Shown: piece after piece, positions 1-6,456 of the stretch | How positions within the stretch are numbered: position 1 is the stretch's first letter | Layout of the letters: each line of letters opens with the position of its first letter | Origin: a bacterium | GTDB taxonomy: Bacteria; Bacteroidota; Ignavibacteria; Kapaibacteriales; Kapaibacteriaceae | DNA: 8,118 bases | Reading direction: 5' to 3' | Assembly (NCBI GenBank): GCA_020050895.1 | Contig: JAGVJW010000136.1 | Location: 1 to 8,118, forward strand | The notes under the pieces: model-generated | What the model was told of the DNA's origin: nothing | Database searches by the model: none | Seen by the model: the letters and a program-made list of their open reading frames with translations, nothing else | Program-made: the position numbers and the translations under genes

Positions 1-620
1 AAACCGATTAGTGTTGTTCGCGCTACGTCGCCGCCAACGACAAACACTCCATTATCATCGGTGTATGATGACGCTCCGGGCGAGCCGATGTAAAATTTCG
101 TACCACTCGTATCTACATCGAAAGCCAGATCCCACAGATCACCATTGCCAACCGTCAGTCCACCAAATGCCGGAAGGTTAAGTCCAGATCCATTCAAACT
201 TTCATGTTCATACAAGAAGATGCTCGATGTATACCTTTTTGCAGGTGCCCATTTTAAAGCCAATGTAGCGGCCGACCGGGCTGTATCGTTTTTTGCTTTT
301 ACTGTGAACTCATAAACTGTATTCTCTACAAGGCTGGAAATCAGTGTGGAAAGTGTTGAACCGGAAACTTCGGCGGTAAAAACTTCCGACGTGCCTTCAA
401 CCTTATAGGAAATCTCATATCCTGTAGGGGTAACACCCGTTGCAGGAGCGGTCCACTTTAGCCCAACGGTTACTGAATCTACTGATGTTGCCGCAAGCCC
501 AGTCGGCGGTTGGGGCGCCTGAGGTTCTGCCGGCGTAGTTGCATTCTCGTTGCATGCTGCTATGACGATTGTCAACGCAAGAATCAACGATGCGTGGAGA
601 AATGTTTTCCGAATATTCAT
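1..620 (-). CDS. FnIII-domain secreted lipoprotein, 3'-truncated by window edge
   Basis: The frame starts at ATG 620 and stays open to base 1, giving 206 codons with the C-terminus missing. Residues 1-23 form a lipoprotein signal peptide: Arg4 and Lys5, a hydrophobic core LILALTIVIAA, then the lipobox I-A-A-C with Cys23 as the predicted acylated residue. A short Pro/Ala/Thr-rich linker follows. Residues about 39-115 read as one fibronectin type III domain, with PPTGLAATSVDSVTVGLKW at the start, GYEISYKV in the middle and SSLVENTVYEFTVKAKN near the end. After it comes a Gly/Asp-rich stretch with the motif NGDLWDLAFDV, faintly like the WD(I/L)AF segment of HmuY-type surface proteins. An AGAGG ribosome binding site lies 7 nt upstream. 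The gene follows the adenosyltransferase on the same strand after 81 bp. Surface anchoring and FnIII are clear. The function and any ligand are unknown. Confidence 0.85.
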   Translation of the reverse strand, partial: MNIRKTFLHASLILALTIVIAACNENATTPAEPQAPQPPTGLAATSVDSVTVGLKWTAPATGVTPTGYEISYKVEGTSEVFTAEVSGSTLSTLISSLVENTVYEFTVKAKNDTARSAATLALKWAPAKRYTSSIFLYEHESLNGSGLNLPAFGGLTVGNGDLWDLAFDVDTSGTKFYIGSPGASSYTDDNGVFVVGGDVARTTLIG

Positions 621-701
621 TTAAATACCTCTATGGTGAGAACGTGATTGGGAAAAATGGAATCGAAAGTAAAACGATACGACGATAGCAATGCATTATC
701 A
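621..701 (-). other. 81-bp intergenic spacer between adenosyltransferase and lipoprotein
   Basis: The spacer holds the ribosome binding site described separately. It also has a weak promoter-like match, TACTTTCG at 664-671 on the minus strand (one mismatch to TAnnTTTG), with a TTG 17 bp further upstream. No convincing terminator hairpin was seen. The lipoprotein could therefore be co-transcribed with the adenosyltransferase or have its own weak promoter. Confidence 0.3.
628..632 (-). promoter_or_regulatory. Shine-Dalgarno for the FnIII lipoprotein
   Basis: Read on the minus strand this is AGAGG, 7 nt before the ATG at 620. It supports that start, together with the lipoprotein signal peptide that begins there. 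Confidence 0.55.
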
Positions 702-1256
702 TCACTCTGCATGCCATAGAATATCGTTAATGTGTGCATCATGGTTGGCACGACGAGCAGCCACAAATAAGTAATCGGAAAGTCTGTTAAGAAACGGCAA
801 AACGTCAGGTCCCAGATACTCTTCCTTTACAAGAGCCGACACAATTCTCTCAGCTCTGCGACAAACAGTTCGTGCATGGTGCAGGTGAGCTGCTGCAGGA
901 ATGCCCCCGGGTAAAATGAAATTTTTGAGCGCCGGCAGAATGTCTTCATGAGCGTCGATCAGACGTTCAAGTCGAGTAATGTGTTCCGCTGCAATACGCG
1001 GAATGTTGTAAGAGGGAGGAGGGTTGCGTGGTGTTGCCAAATCCGAACCTAACACAAACATGAGCCTTGAAACCTGCTGAAGCTCGTCATGCAATGTAAA
1101 CGTCGTTTCACAAGATAAGGCAATACCGATTAATGCGTTGAGCTCGTCGACTGTGCCGTATGCTTCAATCCGAATATGCTCTTTAGGAACACGCACGCCA
1201 CCAAAGAGTCCTGTAGTGCCGTTGTCTCCCGTCTTCGTGTAAATGCGAGTTGCCAT
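702..1256 (-). CDS. PduO-type cob(I)alamin (cob(I)yrinic acid a,c-diamide) adenosyltransferase
   Basis: This 184-residue protein is the normal length for the single-domain PduO/MMAB-type ATP:cob(I)alamin adenosyltransferase. The family transfers the adenosyl group of ATP to cob(I)alamin to make coenzyme B12 in the cytoplasm, usually as a homotrimer. The ATP-binding N-terminus YTKTGDNGTTGLFGG is at residues 6-20. EAYGTVDELNALIG is at 31-44, with Asp37 the likely partner of a conserved Arg. LPGG is at 115-118, and the family signature ARTVCRRAER is at 128-137. NRLSDYLFVAARRAN, with Asn157, follows at 157-171. No Shine-Dalgarno is visible. A TAATTTTG promoter box sits only 7 bp before the ATG, so the mRNA may be nearly leaderless. 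The gene is divergent from the ymdB-like gene. No other cobalamin gene or B12-dependent enzyme is in the window, so the client enzyme is unknown. Symbols used for this family vary (pduO, mmaB, cobO-like), so none is assigned. Confidence 0.93.
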   Translation of the reverse strand: MATRIYTKTGDNGTTGLFGGVRVPKEHIRIEAYGTVDELNALIGIALSCETTFTLHDELQQVSRLMFVLGSDLATPRNPPPSYNIPRIAAEHITRLERLIDAHEDILPALKNFILPGGIPAAAHLHHARTVCRRAERIVSALVKEEYLGPDVLPFLNRLSDYLFVAARRANHDAHINDILWHAE

Positions 1257-1263
1257 TTGGGTA

Positions 1264-1271
1264 CAAAATTA
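1264..1271 (-). promoter_or_regulatory. Bacteroidota-type -7 box (TAATTTTG) for the adenosyltransferase
   Basis: On the minus strand the octamer TAATTTTG fits the Bacteroidota -7 consensus TAnnTTTG exactly. It ends 7 bp before the ATG at 1256. No TTTG-like -33 element is visible at the usual distance. If used, transcription would begin within a few bases of the start codon. Confidence 0.45.
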
Positions 1272-1290
1272 CGCCGACGACGGTCCTTCG

Positions 1291-1298
1291 TACTTTTG
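1291..1298 (+). promoter_or_regulatory. Bacteroidota-type -7 box (TACTTTTG) for the ymdB-pyk operon
   Basis: TACTTTTG fits TAnnTTTG exactly and ends 6 bp before the ATG at 1305. A TTA at 1269-1271, one mismatch from the -33 TTG, lies 19 bp upstream, which is the usual spacing. With no Shine-Dalgarno present, this also points to a very short or absent leader and supports 1305 as the true start. Confidence 0.5.
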
Positions 1299-1304
1299 GA
1301 TGAT

Positions 1305-2117
1305 ATGCGGCCGTTTCATGTGTTGTTCATAGGTGATGTTGTCGGGCACGTCGGATTACAGGAAGTACTCCGTCAACTGCCAGATCTGATGCAGAAGTAC
1401 AGCGCCGACGTCACCATCGTCAACGGCGAAAACATTGTTGATGGTAAGGGGCTTTCAGACAAGGAAGCCAACGAATTATTTGCCGCAGGCGTCAGCTGTA
1501 TCACAACTGGTAACCACGTTTGGGATAACTGGAAATCTCGCCCCCTGCTAAAAGAAAATCCGCGAGTTCTTCGGCCCTATAACTATCCACAGGAAAACCC
1601 GGGTAGAGGTTGGTCCCTGATAACTCTTCCAGACCAAAGACAGATTGGAGTGTTGCAGATTCAGGGCCGGGTGTATATGCAGCCCATCGACGATCCCTTT
1701 AAGGCTGCAGATCATGCAATTGCGCGTTTGGCTTCGCATACCAAAATCATTATCACCGATTTCCACGCAGACGCATCGGCCGAAAAGATTGCCATGGGCT
1801 GGTATTTGGATGGCAGAGTGAGTGCTGTGATTGGCACGCATACGCATATACAGACTGCCGACGCAAGAATTCTTCCCAAGCAAACAGCATACATATCAGA
1901 TGTTGGAATGTCGGGCCCATATGATTCTGTCATCGGTTTAAAAAAAGAAATCGCATTGAAGCGATTGATGTTACAAACAGCTCACAAGTACGAAAACGCA
2001 ACCGATGATGTAAGGGTATGCGGTGCGCATGTTGTAATTGATGCCGACACCGGCAGAGCGATGAGCATTGAGGCGTTTTCATCACCGCCTCCAATAACCA
2101 CAGTTGTTACACAGTAG
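1305..2117 (+). CDS. ymdB: TIGR00282/YmdB-family metallophosphoesterase (2',3'-cyclic nucleotide phosphodiesterase)
   Basis: This 270-residue protein matches the usual length of about 265 for YmdB-type metallophosphoesterases. The characterised Bacillus member hydrolyses 2',3'-cyclic nucleotides and affects RNA turnover and multicellular behaviour; the exact role here is inferred. All metal-binding positions are visible: Asp11 in FIGDVVG, Glu42-Asn43 in VNGENIVDGKGL, Asn70-His71 in TTGNHVWD, His154 in DFHADASAEK, and His179 and His181 in GTHTHIQTADARILP. PYNYP at 91-95 and SDVGMSGPYDSVIG are also typical of the family. The frame extends upstream to an ATG at 1176, but that extension runs antisense through the adenosyltransferase and adds residues the family lacks. 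ATG 1305 puts the beta strand HVLFIGD right at the N-terminus, as expected. Pyruvate kinase follows after 11 bp, so the two are probably one transcript. Confidence 0.92.
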   Translation: MRPFHVLFIGDVVGHVGLQEVLRQLPDLMQKYSADVTIVNGENIVDGKGLSDKEANELFAAGVSCITTGNHVWDNWKSRPLLKENPRVLRPYNYPQENPGRGWSLITLPDQRQIGVLQIQGRVYMQPIDDPFKAADHAIARLASHTKIIITDFHADASAEKIAMGWYLDGRVSAVIGTHTHIQTADARILPKQTAYISDVGMSGPYDSVIGLKKEIALKRLMLQTAHKYENATDDVRVCGAHVVIDADTGRAMSIEAFSSPPPITTVVTQ

Positions 2118-2119
2118 GA
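2116..2119 (+). promoter_or_regulatory. Shine-Dalgarno (AGGA) for pyruvate kinase
   Basis: AGGA overlaps the TAG stop of the upstream ymdB-like gene and lies 9 nt before the ATG at 2129. This fits translation of pyk from the shared ymdB-pyk mRNA rather than from its own promoter. Confidence 0.5.
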
Positions 2120-2128
2120 AATAACTAT

Positions 2129-3595
2129 ATGCTTTCTGCTTCACTCGGGCAAAAAGCAAAAATTCTTTGCACAATGGGTCCGGCTGTTGCAACCACCGAC
2201 AAGGTTATTGCAATGGCAAAGGCAGGCGCAAATGCGTTTCGGTTAAACATGTCTCACGGTTCGTATTCAAGTCATTCCCACTATATAGAATGCATCCGAG
2301 AAGCCGAAAAGAAGCTGGGCATAAACATTTCTATCGTTGCAGACTTACAAGGGCCAAAGATCCGTGTCGGTGAATTCGGAGAGCTGGATCAGCTCATGAT
2401 GCTTGTTGGACGTGATGTGAAGCTTGCCGATGTTTCTGTTATAAAACAAAAAAAACTTACCATCGGTAATGATTTAATTCCTGTTCATTACCCAACACTT
2501 GCAAAGGATGTAAGAAAGGGCGATGTTCTTTTGCTCGACGACGGCCTGCTGAAACTCCAGGTAAAGCAAACCAGCGGAGAGGTTGTGACGTGTATCGTTG
2601 TACATGGCGGCGTGTTGAAACCCAGAAAGGGTATTAATCTGCCTCAGACGTCGGTGTCGCAGCCTTCGATGACGACTAAGGATCGTGCTGACGTTCGATT
2701 TGCCATTGAGCAGGAATGCGATTTTGTTGCACTATCGTTTGTTCGGACTGCTGCTGATATTGAAAATGTTCGGCGATACATTCACAAATACGGCGGCTCA
2801 CAACATGTGATTGCGAAGATTGAAAAGCCCGAGGCGCTTGCAAATATTGAAAGCATTGTAGAGGTATCCGATGCAATCATGGTTGCAAGGGGCGATCTGG
2901 GCGTCGAGATTCCTGCACAAAACGTTCCACTGGTACAAAAGAAAATAATAAAATTATGTAATGAACATGCAAAGCCTGTAATTACAGCTACACAGATGCT
3001 TGAGTCGATGATAAAAGCTCCACGTCCAACGCGTGCCGAAGCCAGCGATGTTGCTAATGCAGTAATAGATGGCACCGACGCTGTAATGCTCAGTGCAGAG
3101 ACATCGGTTGGGGCATATCCTATCGAAGCCGTACACTATATGCGTTTAATCTGTTCGGAGGCCGAGCAGGTTGTAATCGAAGCTGAAGTGCCGAGCGGTG
3201 CGCGTGTTACAATGCCTTCCATCAGGGAGAAGAATACGCTGGCAGTTGCTGCAGCGGCGGCACATATAGCAGAAGACCCTCGCGTTTCTGCCATTATTTC
3301 ACTTAGCTACAGTGGAGAAACTGCACGTCTAATATCGAACAGAAGACCCCATTGTCCCATCATCGGTATTACCTCAATGCGTTCAGTTGCACGCAGAATG
3401 TCGCTGTACTGGGGTGTAACAGGATTAGTGATGGATACCATCACTACTACCGATGAAACGATTGAGAGCATAAAAGACGCGCTGGTGAGGGAGAAGATTC
3501 TCCCTGCCAGCGCGTTCGTTGTTTTCACTATCGGTCGTCCGCTTGTTGGTAGAGCGCGGACAAACATGCTCTCTATAGAAAGCCTGGCTCCTTAA
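2129..3595 (+). CDS. pyk: Pyruvate kinase
   Basis: This 488-residue enzyme converts phosphoenolpyruvate and ADP to pyruvate and ATP, the last step of glycolysis, in the cytoplasm. The A domain begins with KILCTMGPA and GANAFRLNMSHG (Arg38, Asn40 and Ser42 are nucleotide and cation ligands), then ADLQGPKIRVG with Arg79. The B-domain lid spans about 75-175. The catalytic core follows: Lys230 and Glu232 in IAKIEKPEA, Asp256 in VARGDLGVEIP, and the signature ITATQMLESMIKAPRPTRAE with Thr288. GTDAVMLSAETSVGAYP completes the barrel. The C-terminal regulatory domain (about 365-488) contains ISLSYSGETARLISNRRP. It is slightly longer than the common length of about 470. All key residues are present, so it should be active; the effector cannot be read. 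A strong hairpin lies within its last 120 bp. Its TAA overlaps the stop of the convergent M16 gene by 4 bp. It is probably transcribed with the ymdB-like gene. Confidence 0.97.
   Translation: MLSASLGQKAKILCTMGPAVATTDKVIAMAKAGANAFRLNMSHGSYSSHSHYIECIREAEKKLGINISIVADLQGPKIRVGEFGELDQLMMLVGRDVKLADVSVIKQKKLTIGNDLIPVHYPTLAKDVRKGDVLLLDDGLLKLQVKQTSGEVVTCIVVHGGVLKPRKGINLPQTSVSQPSMTTKDRADVRFAIEQECDFVALSFVRTAADIENVRRYIHKYGGSQHVIAKIEKPEALANIESIVEVSDAIMVARGDLGVEIPAQNVPLVQKKIIKLCNEHAKPVITATQMLESMIKAPRPTRAEASDVANAVIDGTDAVMLSAETSVGAYPIEAVHYMRLICSEAEQVVIEAEVPSGARVTMPSIREKNTLAVAAAAAHIAEDPRVSAIISLSYSGETARLISNRRPHCPIIGITSMRSVARRMSLYWGVTGLVMDTITTTDETIESIKDALVREKILPASAFVVFTIGRPLVGRARTNMLSIESLAP
3478..3514 (-). terminator. 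Strong hairpin inside pyk 3' end; candidate terminator of the M16 transcript
   Basis: An 8-bp outer stem, CGCGCTGG (3478-3485) with CCAGCGCG (3507-3514), encloses an inner stem GGGAGA (3489-3494) with TCTCCC (3499-3504). A small asymmetric internal loop separates them, and the tip is AGAT. It starts 77 bp past the stop of the M16 gene on the minus strand, where the stem is followed at once by GTCTTTTATG, a short T-rich tract. The plus-strand side is followed by TTCGTTGTTTTC. The position and T-tract suit termination of the minus-strand M16 operon. A two-way role or a chance coding constraint cannot be excluded. Confidence 0.4.
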
Positions 3596-6411
3596 TTAGT
3601 AGCTGGCTTCAGTGCGAACTTTGCATAGCTGTTTTGATTCAGATACTTCGAGGCTGTTGCCTTGACCTGCTCCTTATTCAGCTCTGCAATCATTTTATCA
3701 CGCAAGTCGATGGATGAAAACGGTTCATCGCTTTCAACAACCTGCCAGATTGCTCTCGACCAGAACTGATTCTTCTTCTTCTGAACTTCACGTTCCTTGG
3801 TTTGAATTTCCCTGACCTTTTGAATGTATGAATCGTCGACCAAGTTGTTTTTCAAGTATCCCACTTCTTTCTCTACAATTCCGGACAGTTCATCAACTCT
3901 ATCCGGTGAGCACGAAAAAATAATGACCAGAGTATATTCCTCGTGGGGGATTTTTTCAACTCGAGGTTGCACCGAAACAAAGTAAACACCGCCGGCTTCT
4001 TCACGCATCTGCTCTCGTAGACGGATATTCATCACTTCACTCAAGGCAGACAAGTCGTATCGTGTTTTCGGATTGTAAGAACCATCGCCGGTGTAAGCCA
4101 ACACTACAAAACTCTTTGGTTCCTCGCCTTTTAGTATGGTCTTTTCAATTTTTTCGTGAGGCGTTTTAATACCAACATCCTTCCACATCTCTCGTTTCTT
4201 AGGATCGCCAGGCAGACTTGCCAAATATGTTTTAATGAATTCTTCTGTTTTGGCCTCATCATAATTGCCAACAATCGAAAACGTAAAGCCTGCAGCATTA
4301 GCAAATCGTGCCTTGTAGAATTCAAGCGCCTTCTTCTGATCGATTTTATCAAGGCTGGCCGATATGATGGGTGTTGACCGTATATGTCTACCCGACAAAA
4401 TGTACATGAGTGAATCAAACAATGCAGCTTCAGGACTCTTTTCCTTATTGTCCAATTCAGCCTTCATCCGTGTCTTCCAGGATTGCACCGATTCATCGTC
4501 TATTCGAGGCGCTGTGAAATACAGATATGCTAATTGCATCATTAGTTCAAAGTCGCGCGGCGCTGCCGATCCTCTGAGACCCTGCTTTTCCATGCCTATG
4601 TAGGGTGAGAGGCTCAGCGTCTTGCCTTGAAGCATTTTTTGAAGATCTGTTAGCGACACATCGGCAATCCCCGACTCATCAACGAGCGATGCACTAAACG
4701 AGAGCGTGATGTAGTCGGCATCTGCGCCAAGCGACTGTCCACCAAAACCGTTAGCCTCAAAGAGAATCTCATCATTTTTAAAGTCAGTTTTTTTCAGATA
4801 TACTGTAGCTCCATTCGACAAAGTCAGTTTCTTGGAGTCGATATCCGGTATATACTCACTCTTGACAATCGTACCTGCTGATGGTGCCGACGAAAGAAGC
4901 GGCCTTGTAATTACCTTGTCGATGTAAGGCTCAATCTTTTTATCAGCAACGGCGGCAAGCAAATCTTGCACCTGCTGCTCCTTTGGCATAAGGTATCCAT
5001 TGCCTTCCGGAACAGATAACAGGTAGACCCGGCTTTCATCACTCATCATTGCACGCAATGCGTCGGCGCACTCCGCTTCCGTAATGCCGGGTAAATAGTG
5101 CCTGTATATCTCTGTTTCGTGTGCTATCCCGGGCACCGATTCCGCCGTCAGCACGTACCTTGAGAGCTCGAAGGCCAATTGCTGCGACTCAGTTTTGTCA
5201 CGCTCATTGTAATAGGATTCCATTTGTGCCGACAACTCATCCTTTGCTCTTTTTAGCTCGGTATCAGTAAAACCGTGGAGTTTAACTCTCTGAATCTCAG
5301 TCATCAATGCGTTAAAAGCCGACAACACATTTTTGTCTGCCGATGTTGCAGTACCATAGAACGATCGGTTCTCGCGCGCGATGGGATATATTCCCACAAA
5401 TGCACTAGCAAATGGCGGTTTCGCCTTTTGCGTCAGCTCCCTTAAACGCGAGTTGAGCATTGCAAAGCCTAAATTCTTTACAATTGATTTTCGATAGTCG
5501 GCATACGTAACCACAGTGTCGGCGATGTGTTTAATAATCACCTGGCAAGATGCGGCTTGTAGTTCCGGATCGGATGCAATGCTTACAATGCTTTGTTTGT
5601 GTTCCGGAAGAGTGATCTGCGGTCTGCTTCTCGTTTCGTTACCGCTGCTGCTAACCTGCAAGACGAAATATTTCTGAAGAATCTCACTGAGAACGTGCGG
5701 CTCAATGTCGCCGACAGCTATTACAGCCAAGTTTTCAGGTTTATACCATGTTTTATAAAATCTGCGAAGAGCGTCTGGCGGAGCATGCCGAAGTACCGCC
5801 GTATCTCCTATCACATCGTGCTCGGCATACGGTGAACCATAATACATTGCAGGAAAGTGTTTTGTACGAACACGCTCTTCGGCACCGCGGCCAAGTCTCC
5901 ACTCCTCCAAAACAACTCCCCTTTCCGCTTCGATATCTTCATCACTATAAGTAACAAAACCAGCCCAGTCTCGCAAAACCTTGACGCCAGTAATAACATT
6001 GTTTACCGATGTTATCGGTATGGTTAGCATGTAAACTGTCTCGTCCTGGTTGGTATATGCGTTTAAATCGGCTCCAAAACGAATACCTGTTGATTCCAAA
6101 AAGTTTATTAATTCCTGTTTTGGAAATTCCTTTGTTCCATTAAACGCCATGTGTTCGCAGAAATGTGCGAGACCATCTTGGTCTTTATCCTCGAGAACTG
6201 CTCCCGCATTCACCGTCAGAATGAGATCGAGTCTTTTCTCCGGCTTCGAATTTTTAAGAATGTAAAACGGTATGTTGTTTTGAAGCCTTCCCGTTACAAC
6301 TTTTGAGTTGAATGGAACTGCTTTGCCATCGTCGATTTGCCCTAGGACAATTGTTGCACTGACATTGACAATAAGCAGCAGCAGCGCGACGGACCTGATG
6401 ATCGTCGACAT
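3592..6411 (-). CDS. Exported M16 (pitrilysin/PqqL-like) zinc metallopeptidase
   Basis: The protein is 939 residues from ATG 6411, the normal length for one-chain bacterial PqqL-type M16 peptidases with two homologous halves that form a closed chamber around peptide substrates. A signal peptide occupies about residues 1-25 (Arg6, then a core with four leucines; cleavage after VSA at 19 or VLG at 24), so it acts in the periplasm. The inverted zinc motif HFCEH is at 83-87 (His83, catalytic Glu86, His87). ERGVVLEE at 163-170 supplies the third ligand glutamate. The first M16 C-type domain contains FYKTWYKPENLAVIAVGDIE at 218-237. The second half starts near 525 and lacks a zinc motif, as expected. 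It keeps the Arg803...Tyr810 pair in MREEAGGVYFVSV, equivalent to the substrate-binding Arg/Tyr of pitrilysin. A TTG at 6444 could extend the frame, but ATG 6411 has GGAG 9 nt upstream and begins a proper signal peptide. The gene lies 45 bp after the HExxH gene on the same strand. Confidence 0.94.
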   Translation of the reverse strand: MSTIIRSVALLLLIVNVSATIVLGQIDDGKAVPFNSKVVTGRLQNNIPFYILKNSKPEKRLDLILTVNAGAVLEDKDQDGLAHFCEHMAFNGTKEFPKQELINFLESTGIRFGADLNAYTNQDETVYMLTIPITSVNNVITGVKVLRDWAGFVTYSDEDIEAERGVVLEEWRLGRGAEERVRTKHFPAMYYGSPYAEHDVIGDTAVLRHAPPDALRRFYKTWYKPENLAVIAVGDIEPHVLSEILQKYFVLQVSSSGNETRSRPQITLPEHKQSIVSIASDPELQAASCQVIIKHIADTVVTYADYRKSIVKNLGFAMLNSRLRELTQKAKPPFASAFVGIYPIARENRSFYGTATSADKNVLSAFNALMTEIQRVKLHGFTDTELKRAKDELSAQMESYYNERDKTESQQLAFELSRYVLTAESVPGIAHETEIYRHYLPGITEAECADALRAMMSDESRVYLLSVPEGNGYLMPKEQQVQDLLAAVADKKIEPYIDKVITRPLLSSAPSAGTIVKSEYIPDIDSKKLTLSNGATVYLKKTDFKNDEILFEANGFGGQSLGADADYITLSFSASLVDESGIADVSLTDLQKMLQGKTLSLSPYIGMEKQGLRGSAAPRDFELMMQLAYLYFTAPRIDDESVQSWKTRMKAELDNKEKSPEAALFDSLMYILSGRHIRSTPIISASLDKIDQKKALEFYKARFANAAGFTFSIVGNYDEAKTEEFIKTYLASLPGDPKKREMWKDVGIKTPHEKIEKTILKGEEPKSFVVLAYTGDGSYNPKTRYDLSALSEVMNIRLREQMREEAGGVYFVSVQPRVEKIPHEEYTLVIIFSCSPDRVDELSGIVEKEVGYLKNNLVDDSYIQKVREIQTKEREVQKKKNQFWSRAIWQVVESDEPFSSIDLRDKMIAELNKEQVKATASKYLNQNSYAKFALKPATN

Positions 6412-6420
6412 AATAACTGT

Positions 6421-6424
6421 CTCC
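6421..6424 (-). promoter_or_regulatory. Shine-Dalgarno (GGAG) that fixes the M16 start
   Basis: Minus-strand GGAG lies 9 nt before the ATG at 6411. The alternative in-frame TTG at 6444 has no such site, so the shorter protein is preferred. Confidence 0.55.
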
Positions 6425-6456
6425 AGAATTGATTTGAATAACAAAGCTACGAAGTG

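Noticed and set aside
1176..1304. N-terminal extension of the ymdB-like frame to an upstream ATG
   Set aside because: It runs antisense through the first 81 bp of the adenosyltransferase gene and encodes Arg/Cys/Ser-rich residues foreign to the family. The ATG at 1305 gives the expected family N-terminus.
2676..3567. Several open frames of 60-97 codons on the minus strand opposite pyruvate kinase
   Set aside because: They are antisense shadows of a highly conserved gene, with no family motifs and no ribosome binding sites.
6412..6444. TTG start for the M16 peptidase at 6444
   Set aside because: It has no ribosome binding site and would place 11 extra residues before a good signal peptide. 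ATG 6411 has GGAG at proper spacing.
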